NCBI RefSeq assembly: GCF_015222005.1
Contig: NZ_JADFFL010000007.1
Coordinates: forward strand, 1-64,000
Length of the DNA stretch: 64,000 nucleotides
Origin: Mucilaginibacter myungsuensis
Lineage (GTDB): Bacteria > Bacteroidota > Bacteroidia > Sphingobacteriales > Sphingobacteriaceae
Reading direction: 5' to 3'
Within the stretch, counting starts at the first letter, position 1, and every line of letters starts with the position of its first letter. The translations under genes and the position numbers were made by a program. Positions 42,683 to 51,705 of the stretch are shown piece after piece. The notes below the pieces were generated by a model, which searched no databases, was not told where the DNA came from, and saw nothing but the letters and a program-made list of their open reading frames with translations.

Positions 42683-43389
42683 TGATGCTATTAATGCAAG
42701 TGGCCGACACGGCAAGACAAGTTGCTGATTCTTTAACCAATGGAATTAACCCGCCGGTAGTGGCTCAGGAGGAACTACGTTTTGGTGACCTGCTAATCAA
42801 AGGTGGCTGGGTGATGATCCCGCTGGTGATCTTGCTGATATTGGCATTGGTCATATTTTTTGAACGTTATTTTACCATCCGCAAGGCTGCCAAAAACGAG
42901 TCGAACCTGATGAACCAGGTACGCTCGAGCGTAATGGCCGGCAAGCTGGATTCAGCTATAGCTATTTGCCGTAACAGCGATACCCCGCTGGGCCGTATGC
43001 TGCAAAAAGGGCTGTTGCGTATCGGTCGCCCTATTAAGGATATCGAGGGCGCTATCGAGAACATCGGTAAGCTGGAAGTATCTAAACTGGAAAAGAACAT
43101 CCCTATTGTGGGTATCGTGGCCGGTATCGCGCCCATGTTCGGTTTCATTGGTACTATCGCGGGTGTGATCAAGATCTTTTATGATATCTCTAAAACAGAT
43201 AACCTGGCCATGGGTACTATCTCTGCGGGTCTGTACCAAAAGATGATCACCTCGGCAACAGGTTTGATCGTGGGTATCATTGCTTACGTTTGCTACCAGA
43301 TCCTGAATATCATGGTAGACAAGGTGATCCTGAAGCTGGAAACCGACGCTATTGAGTTTATTGACCTGTTAGAAGAACCAAGCAAATAA
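42682..43389 (+). CDS. exbB: MotA/TolQ/ExbB proton-channel protein
   Basis: 235 residues with the ExbB pattern: a first membrane helix (about 36-55, GGWVMIPLVILLILALVIFFERYF), a cytosolic loop, and two later helices (IVGIVAGIAPMFGFIGTIAGVI and ITSATGLIVGIIAYVCYQ), the last two lining the proton path. With ExbD it would use the proton motive force to drive TonB or a Tol-like partner. ATG overlaps the previous stop by one base, and its own stop overlaps the ExbD start by one base, so the three genes are translationally coupled. Confidence 0.9.
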   Translation: MMLLMQVADTARQVADSLTNGINPPVVAQEELRFGDLLIKGGWVMIPLVILLILALVIFFERYFTIRKAAKNESNLMNQVRSSVMAGKLDSAIAICRNSDTPLGRMLQKGLLRIGRPIKDIEGAIENIGKLEVSKLEKNIPIVGIVAGIAPMFGFIGTIAGVIKIFYDISKTDNLAMGTISAGLYQKMITSATGLIVGIIAYVCYQILNIMVDKVILKLETDAIEFIDLLEEPSK

Positions 43390-43784
43390 TGAACTTAAAA
43401 AAGAGACATAAACGCGAAGCCGAGGTACATACCTCGGCCATGAACGACATCATGTTCTTTTTGATGCTGTTCTTCCTGATTGCGTCGACCGTGACCAATC
43501 CTAACGTGGTGAAATTGGTGTTACCGAAGTCGGCTAGCGGGCAGTCGATATCTAAAAAGACCGTACAAGTGTCTTTAAACAAAGATCTGCAATATACCGT
43601 AGACAGGAAACCTGTAGCCGTAGCAGATCTGGAAACCAATCTTTCCACCTATAAAAATTTGGCAAAAGATCTGACGATAGTTTTATCGGTGGATAAGACC
43701 GTTGACATACAAGAAGTGGTGAACGTGATGGATATCGCTCAAAAATTGAATATTAAAATGGTGCTGAAAACAGCCAAGAAATAA
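43389..43784 (+). CDS. exbD: ExbD/TolR family protein
   Basis: 131 residues. A short basic cytosolic start (MNLKKRHKREAEVHTSAMND) precedes one transmembrane helix (IMFFLMLFFLIASTV). A periplasmic domain follows, ending DIAQKLNIKMVLKTAKK. The acidic residue before the helix (Asp20 in AMNDIMFF) corresponds to the conserved proton-handling Asp of ExbD/TolR. Coupled to exbB by a one-base overlap. The 96-bp gap to tonB is filled by an inverted repeat. Confidence 0.9.
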   Translation: MNLKKRHKREAEVHTSAMNDIMFFLMLFFLIASTVTNPNVVKLVLPKSASGQSISKKTVQVSLNKDLQYTVDRKPVAVADLETNLSTYKNLAKDLTIVLSVDKTVDIQEVVNVMDIAQKLNIKMVLKTAKK

Positions 43785-43796
43785 GTAGATAGTTAA

Positions 43797-43853
43797 AAGT
43801 TTTAAGTCGAAAGTTCTAAGTTATTCTAACTTAAGACTTCCGACTTAAGACTT
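43797..43853. repeat. Inverted repeat between exbD and tonB
   Basis: Two 27-nt arms (43797-43823 and 43827-43853) pair around a 3-nt loop with four or five mismatches, built from AAGTCTTAAGTCGG-type units. A further CTTCAGACT-like copy runs to about 43875. It may form a strong hairpin in the mRNA between the two genes. The unit style is like the purine-rich hairpin at 22622-22706, but the sequence differs. Confidence 0.6.
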
Positions 43854-43880
43854 CAGACTTAGAACTTCAGACTACAAAAA

Positions 43881-44696
43881 ATGGACTATCAGAAAACAGA
43901 AAATAACTATCCAAAAGCATTCTTAGCTACCGGCCTGATCATGGCGGTGCTAATGGCGGCCTGTTATTTTATTGTTTTCCGCACGCCCCAGGAACATATT
44001 GACGGGATGGGCGGTATCTTAGTTAATTATGGTACTACGGAAGAAGGTTCGGGATCTGATTACACCAGCACCGAGGAACCTTCCGTAGCTGAGAATGCTA
44101 ATAAACAACAACCGGATGAGGTAACGCCGGAACCACCTACGGAAAAGCCTACCGTAACTGACAATACCGAAGAAGACGTTGTTACTCAAAATACCGAGGA
44201 TGCGCCTGAGGTTGCCGTAAAAAAGAATAACAAACCGGTAACTCCTGCTACCAATACAACAAAACCGGATAAAACTACCGCCAAACCCACCATTAATGCC
44301 AATGCGCTTTACAAAGGCCCTACCAACAATGGTACCGGCACAGGCGATGGTACAACCGGTAAGCCCGGCAATCAGGGGGATCCTGAAGGTTCAACACTGG
44401 CCAACAATTACGGACAAGGTGGATCGGGCAATGGCCTAAGCCTGTCTAACTGGAAGTTTGTACAACAACCCGACGTGAAGAACGTGAACCGCGTTCCGGG
44501 TACAGTAGTTATAGATTTTGAGATAGACGAGAATGGCAATGTACTTTACGCCCGCGCCAATAAATCCATGACTAAAGCCGGTTTGGATCTGGTGCAGGCT
44601 TGCGAAGCTGCTATCAAAAACTCCCGCTTTAGTTCATCAGCCAAGGTCAACGGTAACTCTAAAGGGCGTATGTCGTTTGTGTTCAAGGTGGATTGA
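43881..44696 (+). CDS. tonB: Energy transducer TonB
   Basis: 271 residues. There is one N-terminal membrane helix (about 13-32, AFLATGLIMAVLMAACYFIVF), a long acidic Pro/Thr-rich linker (about 45-135), and a Gly-rich stretch (TNNGTGTGDGTTGKPGNQGD). The C-terminal TonB domain (about 190-271) has VPGTVVIDFEIDENGNV and ends FVFKVD. TonB transmits energy from ExbBD to outer-membrane receptors. Its immediate company of a TPR protein and a plug-less barrel suggests a dedicated partner system. Confidence 0.85.
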   Translation: MDYQKTENNYPKAFLATGLIMAVLMAACYFIVFRTPQEHIDGMGGILVNYGTTEEGSGSDYTSTEEPSVAENANKQQPDEVTPEPPTEKPTVTDNTEEDVVTQNTEDAPEVAVKKNNKPVTPATNTTKPDKTTAKPTINANALYKGPTNNGTGTGDGTTGKPGNQGDPEGSTLANNYGQGGSGNGLSLSNWKFVQQPDVKNVNRVPGTVVIDFEIDENGNVLYARANKSMTKAGLDLVQACEAAIKNSRFSSSAKVNGNSKGRMSFVFKVD

Positions 44697-44848
44697 TCTG
44701 CATCTGGTCGCCACATCTTCAGCGTTAATTTTCCACATCTGGGTTGCTAAGTTGAAAGTTTGTAGTTAAAAGATCTTTAACTATTTATCAATTTCCTTTT
44801 AACTTTGCGTGCATATTAACCTAAACCCACAACTACCTTAAACACCCG

Positions 44849-46144
44849 ATGGATTACAAAGAAACCCTCGACTACTTATATAGCCAGCTACCTATGTTCT
44901 CGCGAACAGGGGCGGCAGCCATGACCAAAGACTTGAGCAACACCATCGCCCTGTGCGATCTTTTGGGTCAGCCACAGCAAAAATTCAGGTCGGTGCACGT
45001 TGGGGGCACCAATGGGAAAGGGTCCACGTCGCATATGCTGGCGGCCATTTTGCAAACCGCGGGGTATAAAACAGGCCTGTACACCTCACCTCACCTGCGC
45101 GATTTTCGCGAACGTATCCGCATCAATGGCGAAATGATCAGCGAAGGAACGGTGGTAGATTTCGTGGCAAAATACAAAGCTGATCTGGACCGCATCCAAA
45201 CATCTTTTTTTGAGATGACGGTAGGGCTTGCTTTTGAGGTATTCGCTCAAGAGCAGGTAGATATCGCTATTATAGAGGTAGGTCTGGGCGGACGTCTGGA
45301 TAGTACCAATGTGATCAGCCCATTACTGTCGGTGATCACCAACATTGGTTGGGATCATATGAATTTATTGGGCGATACCTTGCCGTTGATAGCAGCCGAA
45401 AAAGCCGGCATCATCAAAAAAGACACCCCGGTAGTGATCGGCGAGTATCAGCGCGAAGTGGCTGATGTATTCATCAATAAAGCGCATCAAGAACAGGCTA
45501 AGCAAACCTTCGCATCAGAGACCTGGCATGCGGAGCGGAATGGCAGAACAGATCAGGGCTTGCTGAAGATCAACGTATCGCATATCGATCAGCGCGTACC
45601 ACGCAATTTGGATCTGCAATTGGATCTGACCGGCACTTATCAAATAAAGAACGTAAAAACAGTACTGTCGGCGGTAGAAGAATTGCGACTGCAAGGCTTC
45701 AATATCAGCGACGACCATATCCGCGCGGCGCTTAAACAAGTAAGCAAACTTACCGGACTGAACGGCCGCTGGCAGATATTAGGGCAAGACCCGCTCATCA
45801 TTTGCGATACGGGCCACAACCCCAACGGTATTGCCGAGGTATTGAAAAACATCGCATCTACCCCGCATAAAAACCTGCACTTTGTGTTAGGCATGGTGAA
45901 CGATAAGGACATCAGCAAAGTGCTGGGCATGCTCACGCAGGATGCCACCTATTACTTTTGTCGCCCGAACATCCCCCGCGGATTATCGGAGGATGAATTG
46001 CGGGAACAAGCCAACGGTATGGGTTTGCAAGGTAAAGCTTACCCCTCGGTAAAGTCGGCCATGATAGCGGCGCGCTACACGGCCAATAAAGATGATCTGG
46101 TTTTTATAGGCGGTAGTACTTTTGTAGTGGCCGAGATCGTTTAA
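44849..46144 (+). CDS. folC: Folylpolyglutamate synthase / dihydrofolate synthase
   Basis: 431 residues, family length. The P-loop is VHVGGTNGKGSTSHMLAAIL (Lys in GTNGKGS), followed by SPHLRDFRERIRING, VGLGGRLDSTNV, TNIGWDHMNLLGDT and the Mur-ligase-like C-terminal part with ICDTGHNPNG. It adds glutamate to dihydropteroate and folates in the cytosol. A -7 box TAACTTTG at 44800-44807 supplies its own promoter after tonB. The TPR-like gene at 46163 follows 18 nt after the stop. Confidence 0.95.
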   Translation: MDYKETLDYLYSQLPMFSRTGAAAMTKDLSNTIALCDLLGQPQQKFRSVHVGGTNGKGSTSHMLAAILQTAGYKTGLYTSPHLRDFRERIRINGEMISEGTVVDFVAKYKADLDRIQTSFFEMTVGLAFEVFAQEQVDIAIIEVGLGGRLDSTNVISPLLSVITNIGWDHMNLLGDTLPLIAAEKAGIIKKDTPVVIGEYQREVADVFINKAHQEQAKQTFASETWHAERNGRTDQGLLKINVSHIDQRVPRNLDLQLDLTGTYQIKNVKTVLSAVEELRLQGFNISDDHIRAALKQVSKLTGLNGRWQILGQDPLIICDTGHNPNGIAEVLKNIASTPHKNLHFVLGMVNDKDISKVLGMLTQDATYYFCRPNIPRGLSEDELREQANGMGLQGKAYPSVKSAMIAARYTANKDDLVFIGGSTFVVAEIV

Positions 46145-46162
46145 TAGCCAAACCTGCCCGCC

Positions 46163-46756
46163 ATGTTCAAAAAATATATCATCGTTATTTTACTCGCCTC
46201 GCTATGCTCACCCCTATTGGCGCAGCAGAACAAGTCGGCTTTTGAGCGATATGGTGAGTTTAATTTGGCCCGATTATCGGGCGAGACCAATGCAGCTTTG
46301 GATATGGGTTTAAGGTTAATGGATAGTCTTAGCGATCTGCCCGCCAAGTCGCGTATCATTTACTTTAACAGCATGGGCCGCTTGTACGAGGATATCGAAA
46401 AGCCTCAAAAAGCTATCCCGTTTTACGAGAAAGTGGCCGAAGCCGAGCCTAATTATTACGTGGTGCACCGTGCCCTTGGGTTCATCTATATCACTCCCGC
46501 TAACGAATTGTATTCGCAGCTATTAGCTACAAAACCGGCCGATACCGCTTACGTTCGATTAAAAACCGATTACCGCGCAGCAGCGTTAAAAGCAGTAAAA
46601 CATCTGGAAGTTGCCCAGGCTTGCGACCCGGATGACGATACGCTAATTATCATTAAAACCCTTTATAAAAATATTGGCGACGATGCTGCCTTAGCCGGAT
46701 TGGATGAGCGGTTGAAGAAATTGAAGAAGAACTGTGTAGATCTGTTGACGGAGTAG
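46163..46756 (+). CDS. Small exported TPR-like protein
   Basis: 197 residues with a signal peptide (MFKKYIIVILLASLCSPLLAQ) and about three TPR-like helical pairs (IIYFNSMGRLYEDIEKPQKAI, YYVVHRALGFIY and AALKAVKHLEVAQACDP). Probably co-transcribed with folC. No known function. The stop codon abuts the G/C-rich inverted repeat shared with the convergent phosphodiesterase gene. Confidence 0.65.
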   Translation: MFKKYIIVILLASLCSPLLAQQNKSAFERYGEFNLARLSGETNAALDMGLRLMDSLSDLPAKSRIIYFNSMGRLYEDIEKPQKAIPFYEKVAEAEPNYYVVHRALGFIYITPANELYSQLLATKPADTAYVRLKTDYRAAALKAVKHLEVAQACDPDDDTLIIIKTLYKNIGDDAALAGLDERLKKLKKNCVDLLTE

Positions 46757-46832
46757 GCCCCCCAGCCCCCTAAAGGGGGAGCAGAAGTTTTTACTAAATA
46801 ATGGTACTCCCCTTCAGGGGGGCGGGGGGCTA
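46757..46832. repeat. G/C-tract inverted repeat spanning two convergent stop codons
   Basis: Arms at 46757-46782 and 46807-46832, built from CCCCCTAAAGGGGG and CCCCTTCAGGGGGG, pair almost fully. The left arm begins at the first base after the TPR gene stop, and the right arm includes the stop codon of the phosphodiesterase gene (46830-46832). Probably a bidirectional terminator derived from an interspersed repeat. Confidence 0.65.
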
Positions 46833-47780
46833 AAGCTCTATCTTCCTCCCCTGCACCGGAAATATCAAATTAACTCCCAACTTATTCCCCGCCTTCAACT
46901 CACTTATTATTTGAGCTATCTTTTTGGCAGGCGGCTTTAAATGCGTTACAATCACATTAAGGCCTTTTAACGAACCCGCTTCTCCCAACAACACATTCAG
47001 TTCCTGCATCAGCAAACGTGGGGTGAGATGCCCAAAAAGGCTTTTATCGGGCTGATCATTGGGGAATGACACTTCTATCATGATCCCTTTTAATTGACGG
47101 GCTTTCACAAGCGGAGCGATGACTTGCCATAATTTTTTCAGGTTCTCGCTTTTCTCTAACTCGTCGCAGCCGGTATCGCCTAAATAAAGCAGATAGGCAT
47201 CGTTATGCTTCAATAAAAAAGCAGTGCTGGTCAAGTTAGAGTGACTGAGCGGGAACGCGGTTACCTGCATTTCGGTATCGTCCACATTGATCTGTTGGTT
47301 TGGGGTAAGCAACTTGTAATGATACTTCTTCAGGGCCGGGGCTTCGCCTTCATCGGCAAAATTGGCCCAGCTTTTCCAGGTGAAGTAATTATTTTTGAAG
47401 GTATTGATGCAATCCTGAAAGGCGTAGATGTTCTTGGCAGTATCCTCGGGCGAGTTGATGATCAATCCGCCCAGGTGATCCAAGTGCGAGTGAGAGATAA
47501 AGTAACCTTTGATATAACGCTTAAGCACATCGTCGGCAGAGGTCTTAAAAACACTGTTATTGATAGCCTTATTGATACCTGCATGAAGCGTACCTGCATC
47601 CAGACAGACGTACTTGTTGCTGCCCACAGGCGCTGCCATGTAGGCCGATAGGTTGCTCTCATCTATACCGCCCAGCACACCTAACGGTACGATCTGGAAA
47701 GATGGTTTCGATTTAACTTGCGATACTGATAATAGCGGCGCCAAAGCCAACAGTGATAACAGATATATTCTCAACTTCAT
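46830..47780 (-). CDS. Class II 3',5'-cyclic-nucleotide phosphodiesterase
   Basis: 316 residues with signal peptide (MKLRIYLLSLLALAPLLSVS). Class II cyclic nucleotide phosphodiesterases use an MBL-like metal centre; here the motif SHSHLDHLGG, then LSHSN, YLGDTGCDEL and VTHLKPP supply the ligands. It resembles the periplasmic CpdP of Vibrio fischeri, which hydrolyses cAMP outside the cytoplasm. Monocistronic; its stop codon lies in the inverted repeat at 46757-46832. Confidence 0.85.
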   Translation of the reverse strand: MKLRIYLLSLLALAPLLSVSQVKSKPSFQIVPLGVLGGIDESNLSAYMAAPVGSNKYVCLDAGTLHAGINKAINNSVFKTSADDVLKRYIKGYFISHSHLDHLGGLIINSPEDTAKNIYAFQDCINTFKNNYFTWKSWANFADEGEAPALKKYHYKLLTPNQQINVDDTEMQVTAFPLSHSNLTSTAFLLKHNDAYLLYLGDTGCDELEKSENLKKLWQVIAPLVKARQLKGIMIEVSFPNDQPDKSLFGHLTPRLLMQELNVLLGEAGSLKGLNVIVTHLKPPAKKIAQIISELKAGNKLGVNLIFPVQGRKIEL

Positions 47781-47857
47781 TATTGCAAAATTATCGAACG
47801 CTATTTACATCGCACCGATCTTTGTCTATATTTATTATAACAAACATCTCCCTAATT

Positions 47858-48718
47858 ATGCGCGACTTTACCAGCATTAGCCCATCGGCTAAAAGCCTGT
47901 TGTTAATGAAAGGCTTGACCGACATCCCCTTTATGGCCGATGCCGTTAAATTGATATGGGGCAAAGGGACGCTTGAGGCCTTGGACCGTAACGCCATGAA
48001 TGCCGGTTTTTTAAAGCGATTGTTCCATTTCGAGATCCGGTATAAAAGTATCGATATCCTGCTGGATAAGATCAAACCGAAAAACATCATCGAGCTGTCG
48101 TCGGGCTACTCTTTCAGGGGATTGAATAAGGTGATGAACAACCCGAAGATCACTTATATCGATACCGATCTACCCGAAGTTATCGAGACAAAAAGCAGTC
48201 TGACCAAAAGCTTTATCGAACAAAAACAACTTGACCTTAAAGGCCATTTGCATACGCTACCGCTGAACGTGTTAGATAAGCAAGCTTTTCTTGATACGGT
48301 ATCCAAATTCCCTAAAGGACCGGTAACCATTGTGAACGAGGGCTTGCTGGTTTACCTGAACACTGAAGAGAAGCAACAACTTTGCCGCAACATCCATCAA
48401 ATACTAAGCGAACGTGGAGGCTACTGGATCACCGGAGATATTTACATCAAAAAGAATTTCCCTATCGACACCGCCGACGACGGTTTCAGCGATTTCCTGA
48501 AAGCGCATAACGTGGAAGATAACAAATTTGAAAGCTTTGAACAGGCAGAGCAATTTTTTAAAGAACAAGGCTTTATCATCCACAAAAAGGCGCAACGCGG
48601 ATTGGGTCAGCTATCTACTATCCGTTATGCGGGTGTGGCACGTTTTACGGGCATTATCGCCCAAGCGGCACGTATTGGTAAAATACGCGATACCTGGGCA
48701 TTGGTGCCTGCCAAATAA
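47858..48718 (+). CDS. Class I SAM-dependent methyltransferase (LCM-like)
   Basis: About 286 residues from ATG 47858. The SAM-binding fold resembles the leucine-carboxyl-methyltransferase / polyketide O-methyltransferase family: NIIELSSGYSFRGL (motif I region), TYIDTDLPEV (acidic end of beta 2), LPLNVLDK, and TIVNEGLLVYLNTEEK. The substrate is unknown. It is co-oriented with nothing nearby and converges on the AI-2E transporter gene with a 4-nt gap. A GATCTTTG sequence near 47820 may be its -7 box. Confidence 0.75.
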   Translation: MRDFTSISPSAKSLLLMKGLTDIPFMADAVKLIWGKGTLEALDRNAMNAGFLKRLFHFEIRYKSIDILLDKIKPKNIIELSSGYSFRGLNKVMNNPKITYIDTDLPEVIETKSSLTKSFIEQKQLDLKGHLHTLPLNVLDKQAFLDTVSKFPKGPVTIVNEGLLVYLNTEEKQQLCRNIHQILSERGGYWITGDIYIKKNFPIDTADDGFSDFLKAHNVEDNKFESFEQAEQFFKEQGFIIHKKAQRGLGQLSTIRYAGVARFTGIIAQAARIGKIRDTWALVPAK

Positions 48719-48722
48719 AAGC

Positions 48723-49814
48723 TTATTCGGTCTTCATTGCTTTTTCAGCAGCAGGTTTGTACTCGTACTCGCCGCCTAACAAAAAGCCCCATGGTTTCAT
48801 CACCTCTATCCTATCGAAAATGATCTTTAAGATAGCGATGGCCGGGATAGACAGGAACATGCCCGACAATCCCCACAGCATCTCGCCTATGATAACCCCT
48901 AAAAAGGTGATCAGGGCGTTCAGTTTTACTTTAGAGCCTACAACCAGCGGCAATAGCACGTTAGAATCCAGCGCATGAATGATGACCACCGATACTGCAA
49001 CTACCAGCGCCATAGACACTGCACCTGTAGCGAACGTGATCAGCGAGCTTAAACACAAGGCAGTGAATATGCCGATATATGGAATGATGTTGAATAACCC
49101 CGTAAGGATGCCCAGCAACATGGCGTATTTAATGCCCAACAACCCAAAAACCAGGCAGGAGGCAGCAGACACGATCACCATTTGGATGAGTAAGCCAATA
49201 ATGTATTTACGGATGATGGTTTGTACATTGGTCACTACATCGAACACGATCTCCTCGCCGTGGCCTTCAAAAACCCATAATAAGAACTTTAATAATAGCT
49301 TGCGATAAAGTAAAATGAAGAAAGTGAAGATAATAATGAATACGTAAAATAGCAATAAAGATGACAGTGCCCCGAGCGTAGACCCCAAGATAACCCCGCC
49401 CTGTGCCATTACCTTTTGCGTAGTGTGGTCGATATATTCGGTCTGCGCAGCAATATCGTAATGAAAACTTTTATGTATCTCATCCTGCAGGTCGGCTACC
49501 GACTTGCTTACCTGGTTCTGCAGCAAAGGCCAGTCGCGGCTTAAGCCTGTTAGCTGGGTACTTACCAAATAAACGATGCCGCCAATGAAGGCAACCATTA
49601 ATAAGATCGAAACAAACGCGGCTAAGCTGCGCGGGAACTTTAAACGGCGCTCAAAGAAATCGCTTATAGGTAATAATAGTATGGCAAAAAGAAACCCGAA
49701 GAGCATCGGGTCCAATATCTCCTTACCGGCTACCACAAGCCAGCCTAAGGCGATCATGCCGACCAGAATAAAGGTTAATCTTTCGTAGAACGGAGCGAGT
49801 AGTTTTTTTGCCAT
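48723..49814 (-). CDS. AI-2E family transporter
   Basis: About 363 residues from ATG 49814 (a TTG at 49844 would add ten). Eight or so membrane helices, with a periplasmic or cytosolic loop after the third helix (about 65-140) and the C-terminal helix-rich part containing GLFNIIPYIGIFTA and LGVIIGEMLWGLSGMFLSIPA, typical of the TqsA/PerM family. Members move small molecules or ions across the inner membrane; only some affect autoinducer-2. Substrate unknown. Confidence 0.85.
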   Translation of the reverse strand: MAKKLLAPFYERLTFILVGMIALGWLVVAGKEILDPMLFGFLFAILLLPISDFFERRLKFPRSLAAFVSILLMVAFIGGIVYLVSTQLTGLSRDWPLLQNQVSKSVADLQDEIHKSFHYDIAAQTEYIDHTTQKVMAQGGVILGSTLGALSSLLLFYVFIIIFTFFILLYRKLLLKFLLWVFEGHGEEIVFDVVTNVQTIIRKYIIGLLIQMVIVSAASCLVFGLLGIKYAMLLGILTGLFNIIPYIGIFTALCLSSLITFATGAVSMALVVAVSVVIIHALDSNVLLPLVVGSKVKLNALITFLGVIIGEMLWGLSGMFLSIPAIAILKIIFDRIEVMKPWGFLLGGEYEYKPAAEKAMKTE

Positions 49815-49880
49815 TGTTTGCGTTTGATCAATATCGAATAGCAAACGCTAAGATAACCGTTTGGTTTGATGTAGAAATGT

Positions 49881-50789
49881 TTAAATTCCTTTTGCAATGC
49901 GTGCCAGGATATCAGCGATATACTGCTCCATGATCCCGGCCGGTCGCTCACTGAACACGTTGGTAACGCGATTAGCTAAGATCACATTGAAGGAGATAGC
50001 TTTATGCCCTAAAGCTTTGGACAGACCGTAGATGCCGGCGGTTTCCATCTCCAGATTGGTGATATTGCCCTCATAATAAAAGTCTGACAAATTTTTCAAA
50101 AAATCTCCCATAAGCGCCTTTGCTCGCACCTGTCGCCCTTGTGGCGCATAAAAGCCGGGGGCAGTAACAGTGAACCCTTTGGGCAGATCATCTGCAAGCT
50201 TAACCAGCAGACCTTTATCTCCGTATGTAAAATATACCTTAAGCGGAAAGTGATAATAAGGATCATCTTCACTGTGATTTCCGTAACGATTACTAAAGTG
50301 GTGTTCGAGGGCGGTCTTATAAACCTCCTCTTGATCAGATAATTCTACTTGATAATAAGTCATCAAAGCATCCAAGCCCCAAGCACCTTCAGATACCAAC
50401 AAAGTATCCACCTCAATATTCGCCTGCACAGCTCCCGATGTGCCTATGCGGATGATATTCAAACTACGCAGTTGCTCGTTAACGGTCCGGTTGGCGAAAT
50501 TAATGTTGACCAGCGCATCCAACTCATTCAGCACAATGTCGATATTATCCGTACCGATACCTGTAGACAATACGGTGATGCGCTTACCGCCCATCGTTCC
50601 TGTGTGCGTAATGAACTCGCGTTTACCTTTTTTCAGTTCGATGGTATCAAAGTGCTTGCTCACCTCGCCTACCCTATCCGGGTCACCAACGGTGATCACG
50701 GTATCGGCTATATCTTCGGGGAGCAGGTTGAGGTGGTAGATGCTGCCGTCGGTATTTAAGATCAGGTCGGTATCGGATATCTGCTGCAT
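49881..50789 (-). CDS. Nucleoside phosphorylase (uridine-phosphorylase-like)
   Basis: 302 residues with the PNP/UDP phosphorylase fold: VGDPDRV at the N-terminus (phosphate site), VLSTGIGTDNIDIVLNEL, RIGTSGAV, and NLEMETAGIYGLSKALGH (conserved Glu-Met-Glu pair for ribose and base binding). It would phosphorolyse a nucleoside to base and ribose-1-phosphate in the cytosol; uridine is likely but not proven. Standard length. Monocistronic. Confidence 0.85.
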   Translation of the reverse strand: MQQISDTDLILNTDGSIYHLNLLPEDIADTVITVGDPDRVGEVSKHFDTIELKKGKREFITHTGTMGGKRITVLSTGIGTDNIDIVLNELDALVNINFANRTVNEQLRSLNIIRIGTSGAVQANIEVDTLLVSEGAWGLDALMTYYQVELSDQEEVYKTALEHHFSNRYGNHSEDDPYYHFPLKVYFTYGDKGLLVKLADDLPKGFTVTAPGFYAPQGRQVRAKALMGDFLKNLSDFYYEGNITNLEMETAGIYGLSKALGHKAISFNVILANRVTNVFSERPAGIMEQYIADILARIAKGI

Positions 50790-50912
50790 GTTGATGTAAA
50801 TTTGGTCGGGAGTTCAAATATAAAAATGCTACGCTTAAAAGACGTGGATAAGGCATCCTGTTTTTAGATCGGCAACTATTTTGATTGGTGAATGCTATAA
50901 ACATCTACCATT

Positions 50913-51089
50913 ATGGCAAAGTATTCAGAGAAAGCAAGTGAGAAGGTCGGCGAGACCTTGCACGAAATGAAAGAAGGAAGACTGAAAAGCGGCAGCGGCA
51001 AAAAGGTCACCTCCAAAAAACAAGCGATAGCGATAGGCCTGTCCGAAGCGCGAAAGGAAGGCGCGAAAGTGCCGAAGAAAAAAGACTAA
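50913..51089 (+). CDS. DUF6496 family small basic protein
   Basis: 58 residues, Lys-rich, from ATG 50913 to TAA 51089: MAKYSEKASEKVGE, then HEMKEGRLKSGSGKKV and KQAIAIGLSEARKEG. The ending KVPKKKD and the overall pattern match the short DUF6496 family of Bacteroidota and Proteobacteria. Function unknown; possibly nucleic-acid binding. It is followed by a strong terminator shared with the convergent DUF2911 gene. Confidence 0.8.
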   Translation: MAKYSEKASEKVGETLHEMKEGRLKSGSGKKVTSKKQAIAIGLSEARKEGAKVPKKKD

Positions 51090-51097
51090 AAGAGCAT

Positions 51098-51148
51098 AAA
51101 AAAACACGAAAAAAGCAGCAAAAACGCTGCTTTTTTCGTGTTTTTTTA
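51098..51148. terminator. Bidirectional terminator between convergent genes
   Basis: A 22-bp stem (AAAAAAACACG... with ...CGTGTTTTTTT) with inner GCAGC / GCTGC around an AAAAAC loop. It carries A- and T-runs on both sides and serves the DUF6496 gene (+) and the DUF2911 gene (-). Confidence 0.85.
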
Positions 51149-51163
51149 TGCAAATATTGCGTT

Positions 51164-51679
51164 TTATTTTACAACAAAACCAGCTTTTACGTTACCCCAA
51201 ACAAAGGCTACTTTACCTTTTTTGTCTACCTCAAATTTCATCACCTCGGCAAAGGTTTTGGCTTTTTCGGTTTTGGTAGTTACTTGGAAAACGTCGGCGG
51301 TCTTATCGTGCTCGGTTCCCCAGTTGGTGGTATTTTTATTGAAGATGAAGATCCACTGTTTCTCGCCCGGGATGCTCCAGATACTGTATTTACCGGCAGG
51401 CAATTTATTACCGCCAATGGTTACGTCCTTGCTTACGGTGATGGCGGTCTGCTCATTAGCGCCTGTGCGCCACTCTTCGCCGTAACGGGCAATATCAGTA
51501 CCAATGGTACGGCCTTTGATGCTTGGCTGGCTGTATGCAATAGCGATATCTACCCCTTTTGAAGTTGTTGCTTTTACGGTATCAGGAGGGCTGGGGCGCG
51601 GCCTTCTGTTCTGTGCTGAAACATTGGTCACGGCAAACAGCATCACCGCGATCAGTGTCATTAATAGAGATCTTTTCAT
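51164..51679 (-). CDS. DUF2911 family exported protein
   Basis: 171 residues with signal peptide (MKRSLLMTLIAVMLFAVTNVSA) and the DUF2911 pattern: IAYSQPSIKGR, YGEEWRTGANEQTAITVSKDV, LPAGKYSIWSIPG and WIFIFNKNTTNWG. Members are periplasmic beta-sandwich proteins of unknown role. It is separated from the upstream oxidoreductase by 26 nt in the same direction, so co-transcription is possible. Confidence 0.85.
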   Translation of the reverse strand: MKRSLLMTLIAVMLFAVTNVSAQNRRPRPSPPDTVKATTSKGVDIAIAYSQPSIKGRTIGTDIARYGEEWRTGANEQTAITVSKDVTIGGNKLPAGKYSIWSIPGEKQWIFIFNKNTTNWGTEHDKTADVFQVTTKTEKAKTFAEVMKFEVDKKGKVAFVWGNVKAGFVVK

Positions 51680-51705
51680 TTGGTTTGATTTTTTGCGCTA
51701 ATGTA

